NCBI RefSeq assembly: GCF_024206475.1
Contig: NZ_JAMBPR010000067.1
Location: 1-49,372, forward strand
Length of the DNA: 49,372 nucleotides
From: Paraburkholderia sp. CNPSo 3274
Lineage (GTDB): Bacteria; Pseudomonadota; Gammaproteobacteria; Burkholderiales; Burkholderiaceae
Reading direction: 5' to 3'
Position 1 is the stretch's first letter, and each line of letters opens with the position of its first letter. The position numbers and the translations under genes are program-made. The notes under the pieces are model-generated. The model was not told the DNA's origin. It did not search any database and worked only from the letters and a program-made list of their open reading frames with translations. This document shows, piece by piece, positions 26,201 through 34,596 of the stretch.

Positions 26201-26488
26201 ACGGTGAGCGCGGCCGTGAACGGCGCGCGCCAGCGCTTGCGGCCGATTCTCATGACGAGCGTGACCTTCGTGCTCGGCATGCTGCCGCTCGTGCTCGCCA
26301 CGGGCGCGGGCGCGGCGGGGCGGCAGGCGGTGGGCACCGGGATCATGGGCAGCATGCTCACGGCCACGCTGTTCGGCATCTTCTTCACGCCCGTGTTCTA
26401 TGTAGTGGCGCGCCGATGGTTGAGCGGCAAACGCTCGCGCGACGATGATGAAGAAGACGCTCGGCCCGCGGGAGCGCACGATGCTTAA
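23300..26488 (+). CDS. RND multidrug efflux pump (HAE1 family)
   Basis: The 1062-residue inner-membrane pump has the AcrB/MexB architecture: a first helix (VFAWVVALFITLFGALALML), two large periplasmic loops and two blocks of six helices. D407 and D408 (ILNDDAIVVVES) match the proton-relay aspartates of AcrB in number as well as context, and the lysine in GLAAKNAILIVEFA completes the relay. It likely exports hydrophobic or amphiphilic drugs. Substrates cannot be predicted. The next gene overlaps its end by 8 bp. Confidence 0.95.
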   Translation: MNRFFVYRPVFAWVVALFITLFGALALMLLPVEQYPDVAPPSLTISAVYSGADANTLDRTVTSIIEDEMNGVENFLYMSSQSRSNGTAQITVTLRPGTNLDVALSQVQDRLSRVEPRLPLEVRQVGVSVTKASSGFLMLIALQSADGSIPAVELGNFAANNIVNELRRIPGVGDAQLFGSSYAMRIWIDPEKLGSFGISANEVMTAIQEQNSQTAGGSLGDQPLALGAELNAQIVMRGRFSTPEQFREVIVRSNPDGSTVRVGDVARVELGNDSYGFRFRVNGKESAGIAIQLASGANALAVASAVRQRLTQLQPTFPKGVAWVVPFDTTPFITTSLSGVLRTMVEALLLVTVIVFLFLQKWRATLIPTLVVPIALIGTCVGIYLFGLSINLLSLFAMVVAIGILNDDAIVVVESVERVIQEEGLGSRRATVKAVGQIAGAAIASTLVLIAVFVPMAFFPGSTGAIYRQFSVTLTVSIFLSTLLALTLGVAMSAALLGSKTQTGDGTGKRAATRWPARMQQRVFDAFNRGMDTATERYVLAVQAMLRKPVRWLLVFVVVCAATGFLFTQLPRGFIPGEDQGHIFVAYTAAPGATAPRTQQVVDQVEAFLRQQPQVRNIASVTGFSFFGQGQSAAMSFVDLKPWSERPGAANSAGALVGRANAAFRNIPQALVFALDPPAIPSLGNASGFTMKILDRSGVGGAALQQASARMLAEAARSPLLVGVRPDGLPPAPQLYVDIDRVKARALGLQIGQVNSALALAFGSNYVNDFVYEGNVLRVLMQADADQRMRPEDIGALRLRNNVGEMVPFSAFTSVHWSAGPQQVERYNGFPSATISGQAAPGRSSGAALAEMERIADHVLSGNLTYEWTGTAFEEQQAAGQIGALLLLSLVVVFLLLAALYESWAIPMAVLLIIPLGVLGAVLLTMARRFSADVYFNIGLVTIIGLAAKNAILIVEFAIKEEAAGSDTVSAAVNGARQRLRPILMTSVTFVLGMLPLVLATGAGAAGRQAVGTGIMGSMLTATLFGIFFTPVFYVVARRWLSGKRSRDDDEEDARPAGAHDA

Positions 26489-27956
26489 GACTGCCAGGTG
26501 GATGGCGATCTCCGCGTGCCTGACGCTCGCTTCGTGCAATTTCGCGCCGCGCTACCAGCAGCCGGAATTGCCGATTGCGCACACCTACGAGAGTGCGGAT
26601 ATCGCCGCGCCGGGCGGCGAGCGTCTCGCTTCGGAGCTGACGTGGGAGACGTTCTTTCGGGACCCCGCGCTCAAGCAGCTGATCGCCATGGCGCTGGCGC
26701 ATAACCGCGATCTGGCGGCATCGGTTGCGCGCATCGAGCAGGCTCAGGCGCTTTATCGCGTGCAGCGCTCCGCGCAGTTTCCGCAAGTGGCCGCGGGCGC
26801 GGACGCAACCCGCACCAAAACGCCGCTGAACACCATCGAGCCCGAGCTTCCCAACAACAACACGTCGATTCACTTCAACCAGTACAGCGTGCAGGTGGCC
26901 GTCACGTCGTTCGAACTCGACTTCTGGGGGCGTGTGGCCAACCTGAGCGAGTCCGCGCGGCGCAACTACCTGGCGACGATGGAGGCCAACGAAGCGTTTC
27001 GTCTCTCGCTCATCAGCAACGTGGCGGCGACCTACTACGCGATCCTCTCGGGCAACGAGGGCATCGACCTTGCACAGCACACGCTGGAAACGCGCCGATA
27101 CGCGCTGGAAGTTGCGCGGCTGCGCCTCGAAGCGGGCGCGACCTCGCTCGTGGACTACGAGCAGGCGCGCATTCTCGTCACGCAGGCGCAGACGCAGCTA
27201 GCCGAGTTGCAAAGGACGACGGGGCAGCAGCGCGATCAGTTGGTCGTCCTGATCGGCGGACCATTGCCGGACGCAGGGGACATGACGCAGCGCCACGTGC
27301 TGGCCGACGCCGACCCGTTCGGCATGCTCGACGCTGGCCTGCCTTCTTCGCTGCTCGCGCTGCGCCCCGATATTCGCGCGGCCGAGCAGTCGCTGCGTGC
27401 CGCCGACGCCGATATTGGCGCGGCGCGTGCCGATTATTTCCCGCGTATTTCGCTCACGGGCAATTTCGGCTATGTGTCTCCCGAACTGAGCGACCTGTTC
27501 GTGCCCGGCAAGCAGGCATGGCTCATATCCGGGTTCGTCACGCTGCCGATCTTCGACGCGGGGCGCCGCAGCGCGCAAGTGCGCCTGTCCGAAGCACGTC
27601 AAACAGAACTCGTGGCGAACTACCAGAAAGCCGTTCAGGTGGCGTTCCGCGAAGTCTCCGACGCGCTGATCGCGCGCCAGCGTCTGCACGAGCAAATCGC
27701 GGCACAGGAGCGCGCGGTGGCCTCCGAGTCGCGCCTGGCTGAAGCGGCGGAACTGCGCTACGAGAACGGCATTTCCATCTACCTGGAAGTGGTCGATGCG
27801 AAGCGCAGCCTGTTCGCGGCGCAACAGCAATTGATCCAGCTACGCGCGGGGGCGCTGCAAAACGGCGCTTCGCTTTATGTGGCGCTGGGAGGCGGGCAGG
27901 ACGCGCCGCGGCCAGAGCACGCGGGCGAGGCGTCTAGCAGCGTTGCCAATCCCTAG
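26481..27956 (+). CDS. NodT-family outer-membrane efflux lipoprotein
   Basis: The 491-residue protein has a lipoprotein signal ending LTLASC (C19) and two OEP/TolC repeats (FFRDPALKQLIAMALAHNRDL; ALRPDIRAAEQSLRAADADIG). It forms the outer-membrane channel of the tripartite pump. ATG 26481 lies inside the last codons of the pump gene and has GGGAG upstream, which indicates translational coupling; an in-frame ATG at 26445 would bury the signal peptide. Confidence 0.93.
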   Translation: MLKTARWMAISACLTLASCNFAPRYQQPELPIAHTYESADIAAPGGERLASELTWETFFRDPALKQLIAMALAHNRDLAASVARIEQAQALYRVQRSAQFPQVAAGADATRTKTPLNTIEPELPNNNTSIHFNQYSVQVAVTSFELDFWGRVANLSESARRNYLATMEANEAFRLSLISNVAATYYAILSGNEGIDLAQHTLETRRYALEVARLRLEAGATSLVDYEQARILVTQAQTQLAELQRTTGQQRDQLVVLIGGPLPDAGDMTQRHVLADADPFGMLDAGLPSSLLALRPDIRAAEQSLRAADADIGAARADYFPRISLTGNFGYVSPELSDLFVPGKQAWLISGFVTLPIFDAGRRSAQVRLSEARQTELVANYQKAVQVAFREVSDALIARQRLHEQIAAQERAVASESRLAEAAELRYENGISIYLEVVDAKRSLFAAQQQLIQLRAGALQNGASLYVALGGGQDAPRPEHAGEASSSVANP

Positions 27957-27965
27957 CGCCGCGGG

Positions 27966-29465
27966 TCAGGCGCCGCACATGGCGACCCGGTTGCGGCCGC
28001 GCGCCTTCGCGTCGTACAGCGCCTGATCCGCCGCTTTGATGATCTGCGAGACATCGACATCCTGGTCCGGCGACCAGCTTGCGGAGCCAATGCTCGCGGT
28101 GAGCCGCCCGTACTCGCTGCCCGAATGCTCGATCGCGAGTTCGCTGATCGCATGGCGAATTTTCTCGGCGATCGCGCAGGCGCCTTCCATCAGCGTATCG
28201 GGCAGCACGACAATGAACTCTTCGCCGCCATAGCGGGCGGCGGTGTCCGCTGGCCGGCGGATGTTTTCGCCGATGCAGCGCGCCACGGCGGCGAGTGCGT
28301 CGTCGCCGGCCTGATGGCCGTACTGGTCGTTATAGGCCTTGAACCGGTCGATATCGACGAAGAGCAGCGAGAACACGCTGCGCGCGCGCTTGGCGCGCCG
28401 CCACTCCTGTTCGAGGATTTCGCCGAGCGTGCGGCGATTGTTCAGACCCGTGAGGCTGTCGGTGCGCGCGAGCAACTGCAGTTCCGACTCGGCACGCATT
28501 CTGCGCCGCAACTGCGTGGCGAGCACGAACGAGAGGCCGACGAAGCCGATCGCGAAGGTGCCCATGAGCGTACCGATGGTCAGCGCGCGCCGCCGCCACG
28601 CGGCGTAAATATCGGGTTCGGCTTCGGCCACCATGATGATGAGCGGCTGGTGTGGGAAATTGCGGAAAAAATACATCCGGCGTACGCCGTCTATCGACGA
28701 CGTGTCCGAGAAACTGCCCTCCCTGGCAGCCAGAAAGTGGCGGAAGGTACTGGCGTTGCGGATGTTGCGTCCCACCACGGCCGGATCGTAGGGCTGGCGC
28801 ATGATCATGATGCCGTCTTGCGCAATCAGCGAAATCGCCCCGTGCGGCCCGAGTGAGAGCCCGGCGAACAGCTGGTGAAAGTACTCGAGGTTAATGGCGA
28901 TCATGACGATGCCGGCGAACGACCCGTCGGGGTGCGATAGCCTGCGGCTCAGCGCAATGCTGGGCGTGCCGTTGCGCAGGCGCGAACGGTAGGGCGCACT
29001 GACGTAGAGGCCGGCATGGGGATTGTCGCGCTGAACCGTGAAGTAGTCGCGGTCGGCGAAATTGGCCTCGAGCGGCGCACCGGTAGCTGAATCCAAGACG
29101 ACATTGCCCGATTCGTCGAGCACGAGCATCGAGCCCAGATATTCCGCGGTGATGGCGTGGTCGAACAGCAGCTGGCTGCGCAGAGGCGCGGGCAACGCCA
29201 TGACGTCGGGCCGGCCGATGCCGTCGACCACGGCTTGCAGCGAAAGCGCGTAGAGCTCGAAGTTGCGCTCGATGTCGCGTTCGGCAACGAGCGCGACGTT
29301 TCGCGAGTTCTCTTGCGCGCGCTCCAGGGCGTCGTGGCGGCTCTCGTAGAGCACCGTCGCGCAGAGCGTCGCCATGATGAAGGCGACCGCCAGGCTGCCA
29401 TAGAAAATGGCGCGCGGCCCGGTGAGCCATCTGAGCAGGTTACCGTTGGTGAACGCTGGCCGCAT
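27966..29465 (-). CDS. Cache-domain diguanylate cyclase
   Basis: The 499-residue membrane protein has two membrane helices (about 18-40 and 290-312) flanking a periplasmic dCache-type sensor domain, then a GGDEF domain with GGEEF at 413-417, which is catalytically competent. RPAD at 404-407, five residues before GGEEF, fits the RxxD inhibitory c-di-GMP site, so product inhibition is expected. Its start overlaps the end of the upstream GGDEF/EAL gene by 26 bp, with GGAAG inside that gene. Confidence 0.93.
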   Translation of the reverse strand: MRPAFTNGNLLRWLTGPRAIFYGSLAVAFIMATLCATVLYESRHDALERAQENSRNVALVAERDIERNFELYALSLQAVVDGIGRPDVMALPAPLRSQLLFDHAITAEYLGSMLVLDESGNVVLDSATGAPLEANFADRDYFTVQRDNPHAGLYVSAPYRSRLRNGTPSIALSRRLSHPDGSFAGIVMIAINLEYFHQLFAGLSLGPHGAISLIAQDGIMIMRQPYDPAVVGRNIRNASTFRHFLAAREGSFSDTSSIDGVRRMYFFRNFPHQPLIIMVAEAEPDIYAAWRRRALTIGTLMGTFAIGFVGLSFVLATQLRRRMRAESELQLLARTDSLTGLNNRRTLGEILEQEWRRAKRARSVFSLLFVDIDRFKAYNDQYGHQAGDDALAAVARCIGENIRRPADTAARYGGEEFIVVLPDTLMEGACAIAEKIRHAISELAIEHSGSEYGRLTASIGSASWSPDQDVDVSQIIKAADQALYDAKARGRNRVAMCGA

Positions 29466-32196
29466 GGCTCGCTTCCAGGTAGGACTGCGCGCTCACTGCA
29501 TCCACAGGGCGTGAGAACCAGTAGCCCTGCGCCTCCTTGCAGCCGTTCTCGATCAGGAATTCCAGTTGCTGCAGCGTTTCCACGCCCTCTGCCACCACGC
29601 GCATGCCGAGCGTGTGGCCGAGGGCGAGCACGGCCTTCACGATGACCTCGTCCGCGCGCGAATGGCCAATGCCCTTCACGAACGACATGTCGAGCTTGAG
29701 ACGATCTGGCATGAAGCTGCGAATGTACGCAAGGCTCGAATAGCCCGAGCCGAAGTCGTCGATGGCGACCGAGAGGCCCATCTCGCGAAGGGCGCGCAGC
29801 GTGGCGAGCGAACGGGGCGCCATGAGCACGCCTTCGGTGATTTCCAGCTCGATATTGCGTGGGCTCACGCCGGTGCGCGCGAGCGTATCCGCCATCATGG
29901 CGGGCAAATCCGCGCGCACGAACTGGACCGGCGAAACGTTGACCGAAACGACGATGTCCGGGTGCTGGCGCGCCCACTCGCGGGCCTGGCGGCAGGCCTC
30001 CGCGAAAACGAACTCGCCGATCGGCACGATCAGGCCGTTTTCCTCGGCAAGCGGCACGAACAGCGCCGGGCTCACCTGGCCGCGCTGCGCGTCGTGCCAG
30101 CGGACGAGCGCCTCGAAACCCATCGTCTCGCCCGTCGTCGGGTTGACTCTCGGCTGCCACGCAACGGCAAACGCGCGCGACGCCACGGCCAGCCGTAAAG
30201 CCTGAGCGAGGCTCGCCCGCTCCAGGTTCTGCGTGGCGATGGCCATGTCGAATACCTGCATGCTGCCGGGTCCCACCGACTTTGCGCGGTACATGGCGGA
30301 GTCGGCGTACTTGAGCAGTGAGTCTGGATCGCTCGAATGATCGGGGAACACGGCGAGGCCGACACAGGCGAGCGGCACGATGACCTTGTTGCCGATCAGC
30401 AGGCCATGTGTCAAGGATTCCTGCATGCTTGCCGCGGCGGCTACGAAGTGATCGACGTCGCCCCGGCCGTACAGCACGGCGACGAACTCGTCGCCCGCAT
30501 ATCGGGAAACCATTTCGTCCTGCGCGATATTGGCGGACAGGCGATGCGCCACTTCACACAGCACCTCGTCGCCCGCGGTATGGCCGAGCGAGTCGTTGAC
30601 CTCCTTGAAGTTGTCGAGGTCGATGAACACCAGCGCGAACTTCTGCTGCGCGTCGAGCGCCGTCCTGACCAGTTCGCGCAAATGCGCCTTGAGGCCGAGC
30701 CGGTTCGGCAGATGCGTGAGCGAGTCCTCGTTGGCCTGCAGGCGCAACTGCTCCTGATAGCGGATACGCTCGGAAACGTCGTTGAACACGGTCACGCAAT
30801 GCGTTGGGCGATTTCGCTCGTCGAGCACCGGCGCGACATGCAGTTCGATCCAGTAGGGCGAGCCATCGGGCCTGCAGCATTTGAGCAGGCCCTCGCCTTC
30901 GCGCTCCGATTGCATGGCATGCCGAATGATATTGGCATCGGCGGACGATTTATCGCAATCGAGCATGTCCCAATGCTCGGCGCCATTCGCCCTGGCCACT
31001 GTACGGCCGGTGATGCGCTCGAACGCAGCGTTGGCGTACGTGATGATGCTCTCGCCCGCGACCTTCTGCGAAATGATCACGGCGTTTCTCGAAGCCTCCA
31101 GCGCCCGGCTGCGAATGCGCAAATGCTCTCTCGCCTGTTCGTGCGCCGTAACGTCGTGCGCGGTGATGAAGCAGGCATCCTGGCCCGCATAGTCCAGCAG
31201 ATGCCAGGCGATATCGACGTGGATCACGTCTCCGCTAATGCGCACATGCCGGCGCACGCCGCCTGCGCCGCTTTGCGCACCGGAATTCACGTAGCTATCA
31301 AGGTCGCGGCGGAACGCGCCGGTTTCGGCCTGCGGGCGAAGCTGCTCGACCGACATACCCTTGAGCTGCTGCAGGCTCGCGCCGTATTGGCGCTGGGCCG
31401 CGGCGTTCGCGGTGAGGATCGCATAGGAGCGCACATCGAAAATGAGCATCGCGACGGGATGCTGCTCGAAGTATTCGCGAAAGCGCCGCTCGGCCTCGAA
31501 CGCGACGATCTTCGCGGCGCTGCGGGAAAGCGCCGCGCGGTGGCTCGTAAACAACGTGAAGAGCAGCAGCAGCGCGCCGGCTGTCGCCGTGCCGATCAGC
31601 GAGATTTTTTGCCGCGCGAGCTGCTCCTGTGCGCCGAACTGCACGACCTTGATCTGCTCGCGTTGCTGGGAGCGCAGCTCGGTGAGCAGCGACATGATGG
31701 AGCTGAGCGTTTCGTTTGCGCGCTGCATCAGGGCGGGCTCGAGCTTTGCGCCTGCGTCCGCGAGTGCGATATTGCGCGCGGCCGCGTCGAGCTGCTCGGG
31801 CCAGATGGCGCTCAACTGCCGCAACTCGCGGATCGTGCGCTCATTGCGCGGCGCACCGGCAAAGTCGTGCTCGAGCCGGTCGTAAATGCCGGCCACAACT
31901 GCGGCCCGCTTGATCGGCCACGCGCGGGACGTGTAGCCCGCCGTGCCCACGCCTTTGAGGAAGTCGGTATTCGCCGCAATATGCAGCGTAAGCAGGCCTT
32001 CGAGTTCCGACGTGATGTTCAGTTCTTGACGAAGCCGCGAGTCGGCCGTTCCACGCGAAAGGTTCGCGCTCAGCATCGCGCCGATTGCCACGCAGACGAT
32101 CAGCGCGACGGCTAGCGTAACGGCGACGCCCTTGCTGAGCGCGCGGGACGGTGCCTGTGGAGGGGTTCCGGATATTTCAGCTACGTTCATCGCCAC
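29440..32196 (-). CDS. PAS-PAS-GGDEF-EAL protein, likely c-di-GMP phosphodiesterase
   Basis: The 918-residue protein has two membrane helices (about 23-43 and 205-225) around a helical periplasmic domain, two PAS domains (about 240-360 and 370-490), a GGDEF domain with the altered motif AGDEF (567-571), and a complete EAL domain (EAL 695-697, ELEITE, DDFGSGYSSL, AEGVE, QGYWF). The EAL half looks active. AGDEF may be inactive, though some AGDEF proteins do make c-di-GMP. The start is a GTG at 32196 or ATG at 32190, without a clear ribosome binding site. Confidence 0.92.
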   Translation of the reverse strand: MAMNVAEISGTPPQAPSRALSKGVAVTLAVALIVCVAIGAMLSANLSRGTADSRLRQELNITSELEGLLTLHIAANTDFLKGVGTAGYTSRAWPIKRAAVVAGIYDRLEHDFAGAPRNERTIRELRQLSAIWPEQLDAAARNIALADAGAKLEPALMQRANETLSSIMSLLTELRSQQREQIKVVQFGAQEQLARQKISLIGTATAGALLLLFTLFTSHRAALSRSAAKIVAFEAERRFREYFEQHPVAMLIFDVRSYAILTANAAAQRQYGASLQQLKGMSVEQLRPQAETGAFRRDLDSYVNSGAQSGAGGVRRHVRISGDVIHVDIAWHLLDYAGQDACFITAHDVTAHEQAREHLRIRSRALEASRNAVIISQKVAGESIITYANAAFERITGRTVARANGAEHWDMLDCDKSSADANIIRHAMQSEREGEGLLKCCRPDGSPYWIELHVAPVLDERNRPTHCVTVFNDVSERIRYQEQLRLQANEDSLTHLPNRLGLKAHLRELVRTALDAQQKFALVFIDLDNFKEVNDSLGHTAGDEVLCEVAHRLSANIAQDEMVSRYAGDEFVAVLYGRGDVDHFVAAAASMQESLTHGLLIGNKVIVPLACVGLAVFPDHSSDPDSLLKYADSAMYRAKSVGPGSMQVFDMAIATQNLERASLAQALRLAVASRAFAVAWQPRVNPTTGETMGFEALVRWHDAQRGQVSPALFVPLAEENGLIVPIGEFVFAEACRQAREWARQHPDIVVSVNVSPVQFVRADLPAMMADTLARTGVSPRNIELEITEGVLMAPRSLATLRALREMGLSVAIDDFGSGYSSLAYIRSFMPDRLKLDMSFVKGIGHSRADEVIVKAVLALGHTLGMRVVAEGVETLQQLEFLIENGCKEAQGYWFSRPVDAVSAQSYLEASHAASVHQR

Positions 32197-32566
32197 GCAA
32201 CGCGATTCGGCACTTCGCCACTCGCGCCGCGTTGCTCGGCCGGAGTGGGCGGGTTACTCGTGAAGGCACCGGCGTCAGCGCGGGAGGCGGGCAGAGGGGC
32301 CATGGTGTTCCAGACATGCGGACGGCGAAGGCACGGCAAGTCCGTGATCGCTCGCTACTGTCTGAATAACGGGCATTCGGCGTGCCGCTTTGATTGGTGT
32401 TTTTACCTAGGCGCGTGGATCCTGGGAGGCTTGCGCTGCGAGTAGGGCATGCATCCGGAGCGCGTTCGATGCCCGTGCTTCAATACGCCCATGGCGTGAA
32501 GGGATCGCGCGCGGTCCGCCGTTTCTGCCCTCGTTTTTGCCCCTGTTACTCATTCAAGGGACTCTT
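32197..32566. other. Divergent gap before the dihydroxyacetone kinase gene
   Basis: This 370-bp stretch separates two divergent genes and must hold both promoters. I see no gene, no strong palindrome and no riboswitch-like conserved core in it. Promoter boxes cannot be fixed by eye. Confidence 0.5.
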
Positions 32567-34288
32567 ATGAAGAAACTCGTGAACGACCCGTCGTTTGTGG
32601 TGCGCGAAATGCTCGAGGGCATTGCGCGCACTACGCCGCATGTCGCCATGCTCGGCGACGAAAACGTCCTTGTGCGCAACCCGTTGCCCAGCCCGCCCGA
32701 GCGCCCGGTCGCCGTGATTTCGGGTGGCGGCAGCGGGCACGAGCCCGCGCATGGCGGTTATGTCGGACAAGGCATGCTCACCGCCGCCGTGTGCGGCGAG
32801 GTGTTTACGTCGCCCTCCACCGACGCCGTGCTCGCCGCGATTCGCGCGAGCGCGGGTCCGAACGGCGCACTGCTCATCGTGAAGAACTACACGGGGGACC
32901 GGCTCAATTTCGGTCTCGCGGCCGAACTGGCGCGAACCGAGGGTATTCCGGTCGAAATCGTCATCGTGGCCGACGACGTGTCGTTGCGCGGCTATACGGA
33001 GCGCAATCAGCGCCGCGGCATTGCTGGTACTGTGCTAGTGCACAAGATCGCGGGCGCGGCGGCGGCGCGCGGCGACGCGCTGGGCCTCGTGGCCGCGATT
33101 GCGCGCAGCGTGGCTGAGAATCTCGGCACGATGGGCGTGGCGCTCGATGGCTGCACGCTGCCCGGCGCGGAGCAAGCCGGCTTTCGCCTGGCCGACGACG
33201 AGATCGAACTCGGCATGGGCATACACGGCGAGAAAGGCGTCGAGCGCACGGTGCCGATGGCGGCGAGCGAATTGACGGCAACGCTGCTCGCCAACATCGT
33301 CGAAGACCTGGCGTTGAAAAGCGGCGAGCGCGTGGCGCTGCTCGTGAATGGACTGGGCGCGACGCCGGAGATGGAACTGGCGATCATCATGCGCGACGCA
33401 TTCGAGAGCCTGAATCGCCGTCATGTGGCGGTCGAGCGGGCGTGGACCGGCACGTTTCTTTCGGCGCTCAACATGCCGGGCTGTTCGATCTCCGTGCTCC
33501 GGCTCGACGATGCGAAGCTGGCGCTGCTCGACGCCGCCACCGAAGCGCGCGCGTGGCCTGGCCTCGGGACGCTCAATCGGCAGATCCGCATCGAGCCTGC
33601 GTTTTCAGCAGCGGGTGCGCGTGCCGAGACGGGTGCGATGCCAGCGGACGCGGCGAGCGTTGCATGGGGGCGGCGTCTCAAGCCGGCGCTCGATGCCGTT
33701 GCGCACGCATTGATCGAGAACGAAGCGCTGTTCGCGGACCTCGATTCCCGAGCCGGCGACGGCGATCTGGGCGCGAGCATGCATCGCGCCGCGCAGGCCA
33801 TGCTCGCGGTGCCGCAAGGCGCACTCGGCCCGCCGGGCAGCGCGCTCGCCGCGCTTAGCACGGCATTGCGCCGCGCGATAGCGGGCAGTTCCGGGCCGTT
33901 CTACGCAACGGCGCTGCTGCGCGCCTCGCGCACGCTTGGCGAGCAAGCGCAGCCCGACGCGCTGGATTGGGCGGCCGCCATGCGCGGCGCGGCCGAGGCG
34001 ATCAGCGAACTAGGCGGCGCGAAATCCGGCGACCGCACGATGCTCGATGCGCTCGTTCCCGCCGTCGATGCGCTGGAAAGCGCCTTGAAGTCGGCGCGCC
34101 CCGTGGGCGAGGCGTGGGCGCAGGCGGTGAGCGCCGCGGAGTCCGGTGCGAAAAGCACGGCCCAAATGACGCCGCGCGCGGGCCGGGCAAGCTATCTCGG
34201 CGCGCGCGCGATCGGGACGCCCGATGGCGGCGCGGTGGTGGTGGCGTGCTGGCTCAAGGCGCTGCAGCCGCATATCGGCGCGGGGTGA
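32567..34288 (+). CDS. ATP-dependent dihydroxyacetone kinase (DhaK-DhaL fusion)
   Basis: The 573-residue protein joins a DhaK domain (about 1-330) and a DhaL domain (about 370-573), as in single-chain ATP-dependent dihydroxyacetone kinases. H220 (GMGIHGEKG) is the residue that holds the substrate as a hemiaminal. GGGSGHEPAHGGYVG is the substrate-site loop, and RAGDGDLGASM in DhaL carries the aspartates that bind Mg-ATP. It makes dihydroxyacetone phosphate. No PTS partner is present, which agrees with ATP use. The ATG at 32567 has no strong ribosome binding site. Confidence 0.92.
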   Translation: MKKLVNDPSFVVREMLEGIARTTPHVAMLGDENVLVRNPLPSPPERPVAVISGGGSGHEPAHGGYVGQGMLTAAVCGEVFTSPSTDAVLAAIRASAGPNGALLIVKNYTGDRLNFGLAAELARTEGIPVEIVIVADDVSLRGYTERNQRRGIAGTVLVHKIAGAAAARGDALGLVAAIARSVAENLGTMGVALDGCTLPGAEQAGFRLADDEIELGMGIHGEKGVERTVPMAASELTATLLANIVEDLALKSGERVALLVNGLGATPEMELAIIMRDAFESLNRRHVAVERAWTGTFLSALNMPGCSISVLRLDDAKLALLDAATEARAWPGLGTLNRQIRIEPAFSAAGARAETGAMPADAASVAWGRRLKPALDAVAHALIENEALFADLDSRAGDGDLGASMHRAAQAMLAVPQGALGPPGSALAALSTALRRAIAGSSGPFYATALLRASRTLGEQAQPDALDWAAAMRGAAEAISELGGAKSGDRTMLDALVPAVDALESALKSARPVGEAWAQAVSAAESGAKSTAQMTPRAGRASYLGARAIGTPDGGAVVVACWLKALQPHIGAG

Positions 34289-34314
34289 GGTACGGTTGCG
34301 GCGAAACGCGTGGC

Positions 34315-34595
34315 TCAGAGCACTTCGAAAATGCTGTAGACCGGACCACCCGGAAAGTGCTGCCGTCGCCGTGCACGCTCTGCCAGTCGCTGCCGCCATC
34401 GAGCACGACGCCCGAGAGGCGTTCGCCCGCGAACGTGCCGGACGGCACGATGCCGACACGGCGCAGCCCGGCTCCGGTCTGGCCGACGATCTCGATCGGC
34501 TTGACGTCGAGCCGCATCACGAAGAGCGGACGTGTTTGCACCGCTTGGAGCGCGGGCGGGAGTTCATCGAAACGCGGCGTGGACATGGTGGTCAT
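34315..34595 (-). pseudogene. DUF3237-family gene with internal deletion
   Basis: From ATG 34595 (or 34586) the frame reads a normal DUF3237 N terminus (RPLFVMRLDVKPIEIVGQTG, then SGVVLDGGSDWQSVHGDG) and then leaves the family pattern after about 75 residues. In another frame the last bases before 34315 read GPVYSIFEVL followed by a stop, a plausible family C terminus. The middle, about 60 residues, is missing and the frame is shifted. The open frame runs on to 34254 inside the kinase gene. It follows the SDR gene on the same strand, so the two were probably co-transcribed. Confidence 0.7.
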
Positions 34596-34596
34596 C

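Noticed and set aside
32197..32566. Possible riboswitch upstream of the dihydroxyacetone kinase gene
   Set aside because: No conserved riboswitch core or paired helices that I can recognise; the G-rich runs are ordinary for this genome.
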